Of a stretch of DNA of 64,000 bases, positions 23,491 through 35,730 are shown in pieces. Each line of letters begins with the position of its first letter. Positions within the stretch are counted from its first letter, which is position 1. Source of the DNA: Xylogone sp. PMI_703 (taxonomy: Eukaryota > Ascomycota > Leotiomycetes); assembly GCA_021399445.1 (NCBI GenBank), contig JAJTUQ010000004.1, positions 5,704,001 to 5,768,000 of the forward strand. The letters are read 5' to 3'. The position numbers and the translations under genes are program-made. The notes below the pieces were generated by a model. It was given only the letters and a program-made list of their open reading frames with translations, was not told where the DNA came from and searched no databases.

Positions 23491-26456
23491 ATGCTCTCCA
23501 ATCCCCTCCACCGTTTCTCGGCATATAATGCCTTGCCACCCAACAACCTCATGTCAAATGGACATCTTCCACCGAGCCACATGCATCCGACCGGCCTGGA
23601 GAATATGGGACACGGCTCGCAATATGCCATGCAGCAGCTTCAGCATCTCGACGTGAACGCGCAGCACAGGAATGGCAATGGGAAGCACAGACAGCACCCG
23701 TATGCGGCGGCCGTCCCTGCTGCTCATGGCGGACGCGCTGCGAACGGTGCTACTGGACCCATTCGACGAAGAATCAGCCGAGCGTGCGATCAATGCAATC
23801 AGCTCAGGACGAAATGTGATGGTCAAAACCCATGTGCACACTGCGTTGGTAAGGAACATGGAGATTCTCAAGAGAAACCTTGAGCACGAGTGACTGATCC
23901 TTTACTACAGAATTCGGCCTAGGCTGCGAGTACGTACGAGAACGAAAGAAGCGCGGCAAGGCATCACGAAAAGATTTGGCAGCACAGGCTGCTGCGGCCG
24001 CGGCTGCTGCTGCCACCTCAGCCAATGGTGGTGAACAGAAGCTAGCGTCGCCATCATCAGCTTCGGCGTCGGGAGGGAAATCACCTTCAGAATCGCGAAA
24101 TGAGAATCCATCATCCACGAATTCCCTTGCCAACGACAATCCAGAGTTTTCACGACCAGAATCGAAGCCTCTCAACCTGAATACCCCCGGCCTGGAAAAA
24201 CCAGCCCCACCCGCAGCTTCTAGAATGCGTGCTGGTAGTCTCGATAGCCTCGCAGAGCACCAGCCTCACTTGATGCGGGCTTCCGAAGACACAATTAACC
24301 GCGAGCAAATGGAGAGTCCTGCGTCCCTGAATCTGAACGGCTATTCAAATATGCATGGCTACCGCCCCGCCATGCCCAGCCACATGATGAATGGAGCTGG
24401 AGCTCCCGGACAGCAGAGCTACAGTGCCGGCCTGGGAAATTTACCCGGCTATACTGACCTGCAATATGGAATTCAGACTCAGAGTCCTAATTACCCGGCC
24501 GCGACGCCTGGTGGAGGCTTCCGTTTAGGCGACAGTCCTCTACCCGGATTCCCCATGGGGAATGAAAGTGCTTCTCCTGGTTGGATGTCATTGTCACCAC
24601 CGTCCAATCAGTATGCCCACCACGTGACCGGCTCTCACCATAACTTCAATGCCCCTCTCCGGTATCCGGTCCTGCAACCTCTCCTTCCACACCTCGGCAA
24701 CATCATTCCAGTATCTCTGGCCTGTGACTTGCTGGAGTTATACTTTGCAAGCTCATCATCAGCTTTGATGCACCCCACCTCTCCTTACGTGCTTGGATAC
24801 GTCTTCAGAAAACAGTCCTTCCTCCATCCTACCAAGCCCAGACAATGCACTCCCGCCTTGTTGGCTAGTATGCTCTGGGTCGTCGCCCAGACAAGCGATG
24901 CATCCTTCTTGACAGCGCCGCCGTCGGCGAGAGGTCGAATCTGCCAGCGGCTATTAGAGCTGACCGTTGGTCTCCTTAAGCCTCTGATTCATGGTCCACC
25001 GGCGACCGACGCGTCACCAAACTTTGCAAATACCGTGATCAACGGTGTTGCTCTAGGAGGTCTCGGAGTCGGATCAGTCAATGCTGATGGTTTAAGCAAT
25101 GATACAGGTGCCTTTGGTGCTGCTGGGGCCCTAGATGATGTCGTCACTTACATTCATCTAGCCACTGTTGTCTCAGCTAGCGAGTACAAGGGTGCAAGTC
25201 TCAGATGGTGGAATGCGGCTTGGTCTTTGGCGCGAGAGCTCAAACTTAATAGAGAATTACCACAAAATGCCCCCTCGATGCAGCCAGCACCTGCAGGAGG
25301 TAATGAGGTTGATGCAGACGGTGAAGCTGAAGATGTTCCGACCACACCTGGTGCAATCACGGAAGAGGAGCGAGAGGAAAGAAGAAGAATATGGTGGCTG
25401 GTTTACATAGTTGACCGACATCTGGCCCTTTGCTACAACAGGCCTCTCTTCTTACTGGATGTGGAGTGCGAGGGCCTTCTACAACCCATGGATGACACAT
25501 TATGGCAGGCTGGGGAGTTCTACACTGGCGATTCAAGTATTCACATTACGTCTCCGAGTGGTAAGCCACGGATAAGGAGAAGAGGTCCCAATTTCGAGTG
25601 CACCGGACATAGCATATTTGGATACTTCTTGCCACTCATGACTATCCTCGGTGAGATCGTTGACCTATACCACGCTAAAAATCATCCACGATTCGGTATT
25701 GGTTTCAGATCTGCCCAGGAATGGGACGACCACGCTAGTGAAATTGCCCGACAACTTGACGCCTATGGGCAAAGCCTGAAAGACTTCGAGGAGAGAAATC
25801 TCAGCACTCTAGCGGCCGAAGAGCAGTCTGAGCAGCAGAATGCCGATGGGCCTAACCCAGACGGCCAGCCACATAACGACATGAACACGCCTTCCGTTCA
25901 CTCGGTCCATACATCTACCTCAACCCGCATGTCTGAATCAGATATTCAGACTCGTATCGTAGCAGCATATGGTACGCATGTGATGCATGTGCTGCATATT
26001 CTCCTGACTGGAAAATGGGATCCAATTTCGCTGCTCGATGATAATGACCTCTGGATCAGTTCACAATCGTTCATCAATGCGACAGGCCACGCCGTCTCCG
26101 CTGCCGAAGCGATCAACAACATCCTCGAATACGATCCAGGATTGGAATTCATGCCATTTTTCTTCGGAGTATACCTCCTCCAGGGTTCATTCTTGTTGCT
26201 ATTGATTGCAGATAAATTGCAAGTTGAGGCCAGTCCAAGTGTAGTTAAGGCTTGCGAAACCATCGTCCGGGCTCACGAGGCCTGTGTTGTGACTCTCAAT
26301 ACAGAGTACCAACGAAACTTCCGAAAAGTGATGAGGAGTGCACTAGCACAAGTCAAAGGACGCGTGCCCGAGGATTTCGGCGAGCAGCAACTTCGAAGGC
26401 GAGAAGTATTAGCATTATATCGGTGGACCGGAGACGGAACCGGACTGGCGCTATAG
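23491..26456 (+). CDS. xlnR: XlnR/Xyr1 xylanolytic transcriptional activator
   Basis: Two exons, 23491-23848 and 23911-26456, give 967 residues, close to the usual 940-970. The Zn2Cys6 cluster is [15 protein letters not shown]... with C99, C102, C109, C115, C118 and C125. It is split after CAHCV by a 62-base intron at the position I recall for this family, and followed by the basic linker [17 protein letters not shown] and a poly-Ala run. The central and C-terminal regions ([72 protein letters not shown]) match the fungal-specific TF domain and the glucose-responsive C-terminus. XlnR/Xyr1 activates xylanase, cellulase and D-xylose catabolic genes in response to xylose or related inducers, acting in the nucleus at GGCTAA-type sites. 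No truncation or missing ligand is seen. The first ATG in MLSNPLHRF is conserved in the family. Confidence 0.96.
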
Positions 26457-28162
26457 TCGACAGCAAAAACATCAACATTGAGTTTTAAATGTACTTGTTT
26501 TAGGATTTGTTGTGTTGAATGGGGCATCGGGGAGTCTATGTCTATTTCTGAAAGGGCTGAGTTGTTGGTTTTACTGAATGAATCAACCTCCATATTTTAC
26601 GGCGAAACGTGGATGAACATTGCAATTTTAAGATACCAAATGGCACGCGCGGAAAAACACGCAACGGATGGGGGCGGATATGGAATGGAAATATGGTCAA
26701 GGAAAATTTAACCGGCGCACAGTACATATATTGCAGAAGCAACCGCGGAAATACCTCTTATGTTTCTTTTTGGATCTTGTTTTGGGGGCTATGGAGGTGT
26801 TTCTGTATATACAACCCGCTCCCTATGCGAGCTTCTTGGTGTTTTGATTTGAGGGATTTTGGCGATTTGGATTTCCTGCTTTTTTTTCCTGCTTTCTTTA
26901 GCGGGAAGTGGAGGGCGGTTTAATGAGGGAATGTAATGAATTATGTTAGGAGGGCTGAGAAGATAAACTTTCTCTCCTCTGTTTATGTATACGAATGATA
27001 CATGTCTAAGTGATGTTTTGCTCTTTTTGGTAGACCTTCGTGACTTGCTTTGTGTATGCTGTGCAAAAGTCGGAGAGCGTAGCCAAGTGTGCATTTTGAC
27101 GCCTCATCCAAGGAGTAGATGGAATATATACCCTCACCTGGTTCTTTATCTATCTACAATGTAAGGCATATCGATTATAGCTATCAAACAACCTTCAAAT
27201 CCAAGTAATCTTCTATTTCGCTATTGTACGATAATATGTGGGATTGATCGTGCACGGTACTAACACAAGCCAGGTAAATAACTCGGTGTCCCTAGCCCCT
27301 GATGAATCCTCGCGGCTGGCATACGTTGTACGGGTTTGTATACGAAAGGGCCTCAGAAATATTGTACGCAGTTGTCTGTGGAGGCTGAAGAGATGGATTT
27401 CACCATCTTTCATTATGAAATGATTCATTCCATGGGGTTTCGATCTGGCTCTCACGAGAACCACCAAAACCCATCATCTCACCTTGCTATAATAAGCATG
27501 TTTTCCTTTTCGGATGATGGAAACCTTCACGCATACTGGTTTCCCATTCTCCTACTTACAAAAATTCGACCCACGCCCAGCTGTGATTACGGCTGTGATT
27601 GCGTGACATCTCTCGATACATCTCGTGATGTCCATATCCTGATCCCCCCCGTGGGATGCATCCAGTAAAAAGAACACACAATGAAAGAATCGCATGGCAT
27701 AGGCACAGTATGGACACAACATGGCACCGGCATCGCAGTGGAAATTGGGGGGAGCAGTTGTGCTTGGTCCGCTCGGAAAGGATTCGGAGTCTTGAGATTT
27801 GCAACAAAGATTTTGGGAGCGAGAGCTTGAAAAGGGGATTGGATAGATATGGGTGTTGTTTTGTTTTTTGGGTGGCGATGTTGGTTTGGGCTTGGGATGG
27901 TGTGGATGTGGATATGGATGTGGTGATGTGTTGCGTGTTGTGTGCGCGTGCGCTGGACGGACAGCTAGGTTGGGAGGTGTGGGGCGTACTGAACCTACTT
28001 GTTGAGGGTTAGAATGAGGTTGGACTTTAGAGTGAGGGTGAGAGTGAAAGTAAGAGCGAGAGGGCTTTTACTAAGTCCTAGTTCTTGAGAGTTTGCTTGA
28101 TGTGAGCTTTGTGTGGTGAGGTTCTATGGGTATGTTTGGGAATGTTGTGAGTGTTATGTTTG
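26457..28162. other. 3' region of xlnR and gene-poor spacer
   Basis: Contains the xlnR 3' untranslated region and then sequence without a recognisable gene. A GT-rich, purine-biased low-complexity patch lies at about 27,880-28,070. Short frames here have no motif. Confidence 0.45.
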
Positions 28163-28405
28163 CTATACGGATGCGGGAGAGAAGAGAGATTCTCGTGGTA
28201 CAAGATCTTCGAAGGTACTATGCTGAAGAGAATGGTAAGTGACAGAAGCAAGAGGTAGTTTCATAGCTTCTTCTATCAATTCTGGTGATGTTGTATCTAC
28301 TTCGATCGTCTTTTGTGGATTGTCGAAATATCTCCAGTAGAGTGTGCTCTTGCCTTTTTCTGCCGGTATCAACTTGCTGGCTCTGCGGTGATGAGGATCA
28401 AACAT
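28163..28405 (-). CDS. Small hypothetical protein (80 aa)
   Basis: One uninterrupted frame with ATG at 28405 and TAG at 28163-28165. Its composition is balanced and protein-like, with a basic start (MFDPHHRRASKLIPAEKGKS), an aromatic STLYWRYFDNP segment and an acidic helix (TSPELIEEAMKLPL). There is no signal peptide, membrane segment or known motif. It lies alone in a gene-poor stretch between xlnR and the histidine kinase. It could be a genuine small fungal protein or a chance frame; I do not recognise it. Confidence 0.45.
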   Translation of the reverse strand: MFDPHHRRASKLIPAEKGKSTLYWRYFDNPQKTIEVDTTSPELIEEAMKLPLASVTYHSLQHSTFEDLVPRESLFSPASV

Positions 28406-29722
28406 AGTGGAGGACTGTATACTTGTCTATCTGTCAGATATGCCCTATAAGTACTTGTAAGTAACTCTGTACCTCCCTTTGAGCAAGTTAAGCCACACAA
28501 GATATATGGAGATTAATTCTGTGCTCTCGGCACTGGACAAAGCCCCGACGGGAACTCGCGCGTGGACGATTAGCCTGTGGTACGTGCGCCGTTAGGGTCC
28601 CTACCCGGACCTCGCCGAGCGAACCGAGGCAGGCTGAGTCAGCAGCACCACTTGGTGGGGAAAAGCCAGAGCAAGACGCCGCAGAATAAATTGATGGGTG
28701 AGCCCCTGAACCGGCGTGCAGCCTCCCCATCATCACAACCCAAAAAGAAGGGGTCGAAGCCAACGGCACGTGCCTAGCACCCGTGCCGCCTAGCGAAAGG
28801 GTTCTCAGCAACCACATTTCTTGTATTATCTCACCAAGTCAAGTCAACCATGGGAGGCCGCCGGTGTAGGGCGAGACCAGCACGAAGGCGAGATGCGGGG
28901 TAACCCAAGAATCCCATTTGGGCGAAGAAGGGCAATGTGTAGAAATCCCATTTCGCGATAGGCCAGGAAAGGATCGGGATGTGCGCGATTCAGCCCACAC
29001 TATTAGTACTCCACTTGGATGTTCATCCTGACAATCGTTCTCTCGCCTCTCTGGCTGGTCTGGCCTCGGTCCAGCACGTGCGCGCTTCTCAGACAGGAAG
29101 TGCTGAAGGAGAGTCACTTCTCCCCATCCCCGACGGGTTGGACAATCCCAATCACGTGATGAGACTTGACACCTTCGACAGGGCTTTCTGGCTTGAGACG
29201 GACGCGGCAGAGACAGGCGTCACGCAGAATGACGCGGTGGCGCCGGCGCTTGCATCGCCTGGCAGTCGCAAGGAGGTCGCAGCCGTCGCAGGAAAAAAGT
29301 CGCGGCACCCAGAAACTGGCAGCGGTGCACTAATCAAAAACCTGCTTGCCAAGTTTCCCCGTACCCACCGCTATCGCAGAAGCCCAGTTTCCCATTACTC
29401 TCCCTCCCGGAATTCGAGTCTGCAAAATTTCCTTCCCCCCTTTCACTACACTGCCGTCCACCTGGATCTGACCGCGCGCTCCATTGGACGCTTCTCAGCT
29501 CTAACCAAGGCGCCAAAAACAGCTTAACTAATCTGTTCTCCAAGTCATGGGTCCGCGCTGGCTCCTGCGTTAACCCGCGTTCCTAAACTTGACATAGTTG
29601 ACTTGCCTGGTCGCTGTCAACAGCCTCGTCCCCGTGTGCCTGACTACCGTGCCTGCCATCGTCGGATTGCCACTGTGCTTCACCCTGCGTGCCCGGCGGA
29701 TGCAACGCAGCCAACAAGGCCA
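28406..29722. promoter_or_regulatory. Upstream region of the histidine kinase
   Basis: A 183-codon plus-strand frame at 28979-29527 is open, but its Ser/Ala/Arg-rich product resembles nothing. I treat it as leader DNA. The last 300 bases are pyrimidine-rich, as expected for a promoter and 5' leader. The kinase frame is open back to 29603 but has no ATG before 29723. Confidence 0.4.
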
Positions 29723-32700
29723 ATGTCATGGGCAAAGAGGCACCTCAAGCTCATCGGGGAGGAGCAGTCGGGCTCCGGAGCTGCTGATGGTGCTGCTGGT
29801 CGTCGTAACGGCGACGCCTCCAACAGACGCCGTGGACTCGGCACTACCACTACCACTACTGCCACTACAAATGGTCGTGCCAAACCCGACTTTGCTGCTG
29901 TGGGTGCCGTGAAGCTGCTCGAAGTCGATCCAAGGCCAACCTTCGTCCTGGACATTCACCACCCTGTTGGAGATGGCCTCAACATTGTCTTTGCCAATCA
30001 TGCGTTCCGCTCTGATCAACAACTCTACGAACAGCTTCAGAGAAGTCCACTCTTGCCCTCTACGAACGGTTTGCCCCAGGATCCCAAGCTTCTCTTCCAG
30101 GACTGGGCGAGATGTCGACCCTCACCAAACTCCCATTCCGTGGACTGCCATTCCTGGATGGGCTTCAACTGGACCTCCTTCATGATCCAGGACCACTGGA
30201 AGGTGATCAGTGGCGTCGCTATGAAGGATCATGGACTGCCGACTCCAGACACTCCTCCTTCAGGCGAAGCTGCGCAAGAGCCACCTGCGCAACAGAAGAA
30301 CATCTCACCCATAAATAGTCTGCCATCACCTCCAACGACTCTTGGTTCTCCTGAAACTCCCACTTTCAGGTCTGTGGATTGGACCGTGGAGACTCCAGAC
30401 CCAGGTCTTTCTCCGCACTTGATGCTGGTCCGGACGGTAGACTGGGGAAAGACCACCTATGGACCTATGGGCAGCTGGACCCCAGAATTTCGAGAGCTGG
30501 CTAACCTTGCAATGTATACGCCTCACCCGGTTGCGTTGTTTTGGGGGGCGGAGTTGACCATGATGTATAACCAATCATACGCCGAGGACCTTGCAGGGCA
30601 GCAACATCCAAATCTCTTAGGTGCTGCCTTCAGAGGTCTGGTTAAGGATATCTGGGGAGAAGTTAGCGGGGTATTTGAGGAGTCCATGAGGACCGGCAGA
30701 TCGATAATGGTGAGAGATCAGATGCTTCCCCTTGCAAGGCGTGGTTTTGTCGAAGAAACCTTCTTTTCGTGGTCTCTCACCCCTATATACGGCGCCAACA
30801 ACGTTTTCCTCGGTCTGTATCATGCCGCCTTCGAGACAACGAGATTACACCTCACTGATCGAAGAACCAAAACCCTCCTCAAGCTTGGTGAACAAGTCGC
30901 GCTTGCTAGATCAGTGTCGGAATTCTGGCAGATCATTCTGGATACGCTACAAGAGAATGAATACGACTTCCCTTTCGCACTTCTTTACTCGATTCTAGAC
31001 GACACCGATGTGGAGGAGGATGCTTCCTCCATATCATCAAGCAGCTCTCATATGATAAGGTCCTGCGTTTTGGAGGGCTCGCTAGGTGTGCCTGCGGGGC
31101 ATAATGCCGCGCCTACTAGAATCGATCTAAATCGATCTAAAGGCGGGTTTATTCCCGTGTTCCGCGAGGCTATGAAGACCCGTGAACCGAAAATCCTCGA
31201 TATTGAAGATGGGATTTTAGCGGACCTTATTGACGGTTTGGAGTGGCGCGGGTTTGGAGAACCATGCAGACAGTCTGTAGTCTGTCCAATCCGTCCTACT
31301 ACTAGTGAAAATGTCATGGGCTTCTTGATGATCGGTGTGAATCCAAGGCGGCCATACGATGACGATTATAAGTCTTTTATCAGTTTGTTGAACCGCCAAC
31401 TAGCGACTTCTTTGGCGTCTGTCACGTTATTTGAAGAGGAGATAAACAGAGGATACGCCGTGGCGCAGGCTGCCACCATTGAGCACTTTAAATTGTCAGA
31501 GGAGTTGGCTATACAGAAGAGTCGTCTTCAACGTATCGCCGAAGTATCGCCAGTCGGCATGTTCTCTGTTGATCAATTTGGCACGCTTCTGGGAGCCAAT
31601 GATCGTTGGTTTGAGATGACGGGTCATCTTCGAGACAATGCTTATGAGAAGTCTTGGATGGATACCGTAGCCGAATCGAGTCGTCCAACTATAGAAGATG
31701 GTTGGAAGACACTGAGTATTGAAGGTCTACCGTGGACTGGCGAATTACAGCTCAGGTCTCCGCGACAAGATCCCACCACTGGACAGGAGGTAGCCCCTTG
31801 GGTTTTGGCAGAGGCCCAGCCCGAATTTACGAAGGATGGAGAAATACGCGGCGTCATGGGTTCATTTACTGATATCACATTGCAAAAGAGGTCGGCAGAA
31901 GATGCACTGTCACAGGCAAAGCTCTCCGAGCAGCTCTTGATTCGCACACAGGAAGCAGAACAAAATGAAAGAAATTTCAAACGATTTAGTGATCTTTCTC
32001 CGGGAGGTCTGGTTATTCTAGATCTTGATACGAAGATTACTTATGCCAATTCTCAATGGTTCAATATTTCTGGACATCCAACTGATCAACCACCATCCTC
32101 AGACTCATTGTCTTGGGTGAATACCATATACGAGGAAGATCTACCTTTGTTCAAAGAGAAGTGGGAGGAAATGCTTGAAACTCGCAAAACCGTAACAATG
32201 GAAGTCCGGATGTCTAATGAATGGCAAGGACTCGTCGGAGGAACCATGCTCAACATTCCACGATGGGTTCTAGGTTCCATCAGCCCTGAGATATCTGATG
32301 ATGGAGAAGTGCTAAGCATTATGGGTTGCATCACGGATATTAGCCGCATCAAATGGGCGGAGGGATTGCAAAACCGCCGACTACAGGAAGCGGAAGAAAC
32401 ACGACGTCAGCAGAACAGCTTCATAGATATTACTAGCCATGAAATGAGGAATCCTCTATCTGCCATTCTCCAGTGTGCTGAGGGTATATCTACTTCGCTT
32501 AATGAGAATTGGTCTTCCCAGGCTGCTCTGGACCCCAACCTTGCGTCGAGTTTGAAATTTTGCATTGAGGCCGCCGAGACAATACAACTGTGTGCCCAAC
32601 ATCAAAAATCCATTGTGGATGACATCCTTACCATCTCAAAAGTGGATTCAAACCTATTAGCTATTACACCAGTACCGATGCATCCTGTAGCTGCTATTCA

Positions 32701-33902
32701 ACGAGCCATGAAGATTTTCACTGCAGAGTTTCAACTAAATAAGATCGAGCACGAGTTTATAGTAGAGGACTCATACAAAGAGCTTGAAGTAGACATGGTA
32801 ATGCTTGACACCAGCAGGCTGTTCCAAGTGTTGATAAATCTACTCACCAATGCCATCAAATTCACTAAAGAAGAGAAGACCAAATCTATCAAGGTATTCC
32901 TGAATGCATACAGAGAAGTTCCTGGAATAGATGACGATTCAGAGTTCGAGTATTTCCCGACCAGAAAAATACAATCATACGCAACTATTGGAGACGATTG
33001 GGGCAAAGGAGAAATCCTATATCTACGCTTCAAAGTCCAGGATACTGGCTGTGGTTTGACTAAAGATGAGAAAAAGTCATTATTCACTCGTTTTTCTCAA
33101 GCTTCACCACGAACACATGTCCATTACGGAGGTAGCGGTCTTGGCCTTTTCATCGCACGTCAGCTTGTAGAGCTGCAGGGCGGAGAAATTGGGGTTGCTT
33201 CCCAGTCAGGTGTCGGAAGCACCTTTGCTTTCTATGTGAAAGTTCGACGAGCAGAGCCCCAAATCAACGAAGTTCCAGAGGATTCTAATGAATTAGATGG
33301 ACATACAAGTATCCAGCAAGAAACCGGCGACTTGAATGGTCTTACGAGGAACGAGTCCAGAACATCTATAGTTGATCTGTCAGAGAACCTGCCGGCTGGT
33401 AAAATAACCATACCACTCTCCAGGCTCCAGGAGTGGCATATATTGATTGTGGAAGATAATCTTGTGAACCAGAGAGTCCTAGCCACTCAGATCCGGAAGC
33501 TCGGGTGTACCGTCTATGTTGCTAACCACGGGCAAGAAGCCCTCGAGGTGCTAAAAGGCTCCAAGTACTACAAGGGAAATGAAGCTGATGGCAAGGAACT
33601 TTCCATTATCCTGATGGACTGGGAGATGCCTGTGATGGATGGATTGACTTGTGCACGCCGGATTAGGGAAATGCAGAAAGAGGGGGAAATTACAGCGCAT
33701 GTACCGATCATAGCCGTGACAGCAAATGCTCGTAGTGAACAGATTGCAGCTGCCAAGGATTCAGGAATGGTATGTCTAAAGGAAATCTCGGGAACTTACT
33801 ATTTTGCTAATCTTGAATCAGGACGATGTCATGCCAAAACCCTTCAAAGTCAACCAGTTGATGCCGAAAATAGATTCCCTCTTGCAGGCCAAGGGGGATT
33901 GA
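29723..33902 (+). CDS. Hybrid histidine kinase (PAS-HK-REC)
   Basis: Two exons, 29723-33769 and 33822-33902, give 1375 residues. After a Thr-rich tail and a PAS-like start (DPRPTFVLDI, VFANHAFR) comes a GAF-like region around residues 380-590. Two PAS domains follow at about 600-730 (SPVGMFSVDQFG) and 750-880 (SPGGLVILDLDT). The H-box is FIDITSHEMRNPLSAI with phosphoacceptor H906. The N-box is VLINLLTNAIKFT near 1035, then G-boxes DTGCGL and GGSGLGLF. The C-terminal receiver has VEDN, phosphoacceptor D1299 in ILMDWEMPVMDG, and the conserved lysine in MPKPF supplied by exon 2. It should autophosphorylate and pass phosphate through its receiver to an HPt protein, feeding stress MAPK or other pathways. 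No membrane segment is visible, so sensing is probably cytosolic. I do not assign a numbered fungal class. Confidence 0.93.
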
Positions 33903-34646
33903 AGATGCCAAGAAAAGAGAATACACACTCGTTACTATTCTTAAAAGTGGCTTCGGGCCACGCCTTGTTATCTGCCTCAAAAAGTTGGCAGAAATATCGG
34001 CGCCATGCATATGGTGTTCGGGAGACGGCAATAGGCCATGGTGATTTAGATCACCATCTATGATACCCATAGTTAGAAGATGACTCAAGGGAGAGTATGT
34101 TATGATCTCCAAGCAAAGTCGAGATCAGGAGGAGGCGGAAGAATTATTCCGGACATACACAAAGGTGACCAAGCATTATATTGAATACGTCATTCTTACG
34201 GGATAGAGAAATGCAATATCCTGTACAACATTTAAGATATATTGAGGTGATTTGCTATTGTACGTGGTCAGGTCCTGCCTTCATTGCTAAACTGCCTCAA
34301 GACTAGTGCACTCATGTCTCTACCCCCCTATGAACAAGCCAGGTGGAACCATCGTAGGTGAGAATATGCTAGCTTTAAGCCGAAACAGCCCTATAACTAG
34401 GAAAGTAACCCGAGGTACGAATTGATTACAACCAATATGCCTCTCCTTTCTGTAGTGCTCTCAGCCTCGTATTCTAGCCTTGCTGAGAAAGCGATTCTGC
34501 CGTCCTCACCGCCAAAGATTTGTTGCTCTTCCACCCCTCCAAGATTTTATTATCAACTCCCATTTCTATATATATTAATCCTAAATATCTTTGTCTATCT
34601 AGCTCGAATTTTGCAGTGGCTTTCATATTACCCTACCACAAAAGCT
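33903..34646. other. Intergenic, kinase 3' side to DcpS promoter
   Basis: The frames past the kinase stop at 33900-33902 continue open in the unspliced frame but are not coding once the last intron is removed. The DcpS frame is open upstream of 34647 to about 34422; that extension lacks similarity to DcpS. Confidence 0.45.
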
Positions 34647-35730
34647 ATGGGTGACGCAGTTTCCGACCCCGAGTCCCTAATCCCCCTCTTCAAGCTTGAT
34701 CGTGTTTTAAACCAAGGTATATATACATTGCCCTATAACCCAGACTCCAAGTTTAACAAGAACATTCAAGTTAACCGAAGAAAAAGACCAAGCAGGTAGA
34801 AGAACCTCCCTCCTAGGAACAATCAAAGAATCCCCCGCCGTCCTAATCCTCGAACGCGCCCCCTTCCCCTCCTCCCCGTCCTTCCTGGGCCAAGTCCCCA
34901 CCACCCTCCTTGCACTGAAGAACCTCGGCGCCAACGACGTCTACTTCTGGTACCTAGCCAACAGCGGCGCCGCTCCCTCCAGCCAAGACCAAGACCAAGA
35001 CCAAGACACAGATGCATCACTCTCCGAGTTCGCAGATCTGAAAATCAACCTCATCTACCCCTGCACGGAACAGCATGTCAAGAAGTACAGCAAGCAGGGT
35101 GTCCGATCCGTGGGCGAGACGGCGGAGATCTACGCGACGAAGATACGGCCGTATATGTTGCAGAAGAGGGAGCAGGGGAGGTTGAATTGGGTGTGGAATA
35201 TCATCGAGGGGAAGACGGAGGTGGAGGATGTGATTTATCGGACGCCGAAAGGGAGGGATGGCGATGAGGGGTTCTTGATGCTCCCGGATTTGAATTGGGA
35301 TCGGAAGACTATGGAGGGATTGCATTTGCTGGGGCTGGTTGAGAGGAGGGATATTTGGAGCGTGAGGGATTTGAAGAAGAGGCATGTGGGGTGGTTGAGG
35401 GATATGAGGGCCCGGTTTGTGAAGGCTACGGTGGAGACTTATCCCGAGATCGAGGAGGACCAGTTGAAGTTATACGTACATTATCAACCTACGTATTATC
35501 ACTTTCACGTCCATATTGTGCACGTTGCACTGGAGGCGGGAGCTACGCAGGCTGTGGGGAAAGCGATCGGGCTGGACAGCATTATCGAGCAGTTGGAGCA
35601 CATGGCCGGGGATCAAGATGCTGGTATGGATACCGTGACATTACATTATACACTTGGGGAGGCTAGCGAACTATGGACAGAAATATTCGAACCGCTCAAG
35701 AAGAATGGTAGAGCTTCTCTACCGCAATAA
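34647..35730 (+). CDS. DCS1: Scavenger mRNA decapping enzyme DcpS
   Basis: Exons 34647-34716 and 34796-35730 give 334 residues. The N-terminal domain reads LNQGRRTSLLGTIKESPAVLILERAPF across the junction, typical of DcpS. The C-terminal HIT domain carries the histidine triad HFHVHIVHVALEAG around residue 260, with QPTYYHFH just before it. The LPDLNWDRKTMEGLHLLGL segment is also characteristic. The enzyme hydrolyses m7GpppN left after 3'-5' mRNA decay, releasing m7GMP; it works as a dimer in cytoplasm and nucleus. A DQDQDQD repeat lies in the N-terminal half. The start MGDAVSDPESLIPLFKLDRVL was chosen because it fits the family start, although the frame is open further upstream. The intron donor is GTATAT. 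Its 3' end overlaps the GILT-like gene on the other strand. Confidence 0.92.

Noticed and set aside
23976..26456. xlnR read as starting at the internal frame start near 23976
   Set aside because: That would omit the zinc cluster; exon 1 at 23491-23848 supplies it with a clean intron.
28979..29527. 182-codon plus-strand frame before the histidine kinase
   Set aside because: Low-complexity Ser/Ala/Arg product, no motif, lies where the kinase leader is expected.
33770..34063. Unspliced extension of the histidine kinase frame
   Set aside because: A GTATGT...CAG intron at 33770-33821 restores the receiver's MPKPF lysine motif and a natural end at 33902; the readthrough sequence is unrelated to receiver domains.
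34422..34646. Upstream in-frame extension of DcpS with a hydrophobic segment
   Set aside because: The residues do not match DcpS and the family-like start MGDAVSDPES lies at 34647.
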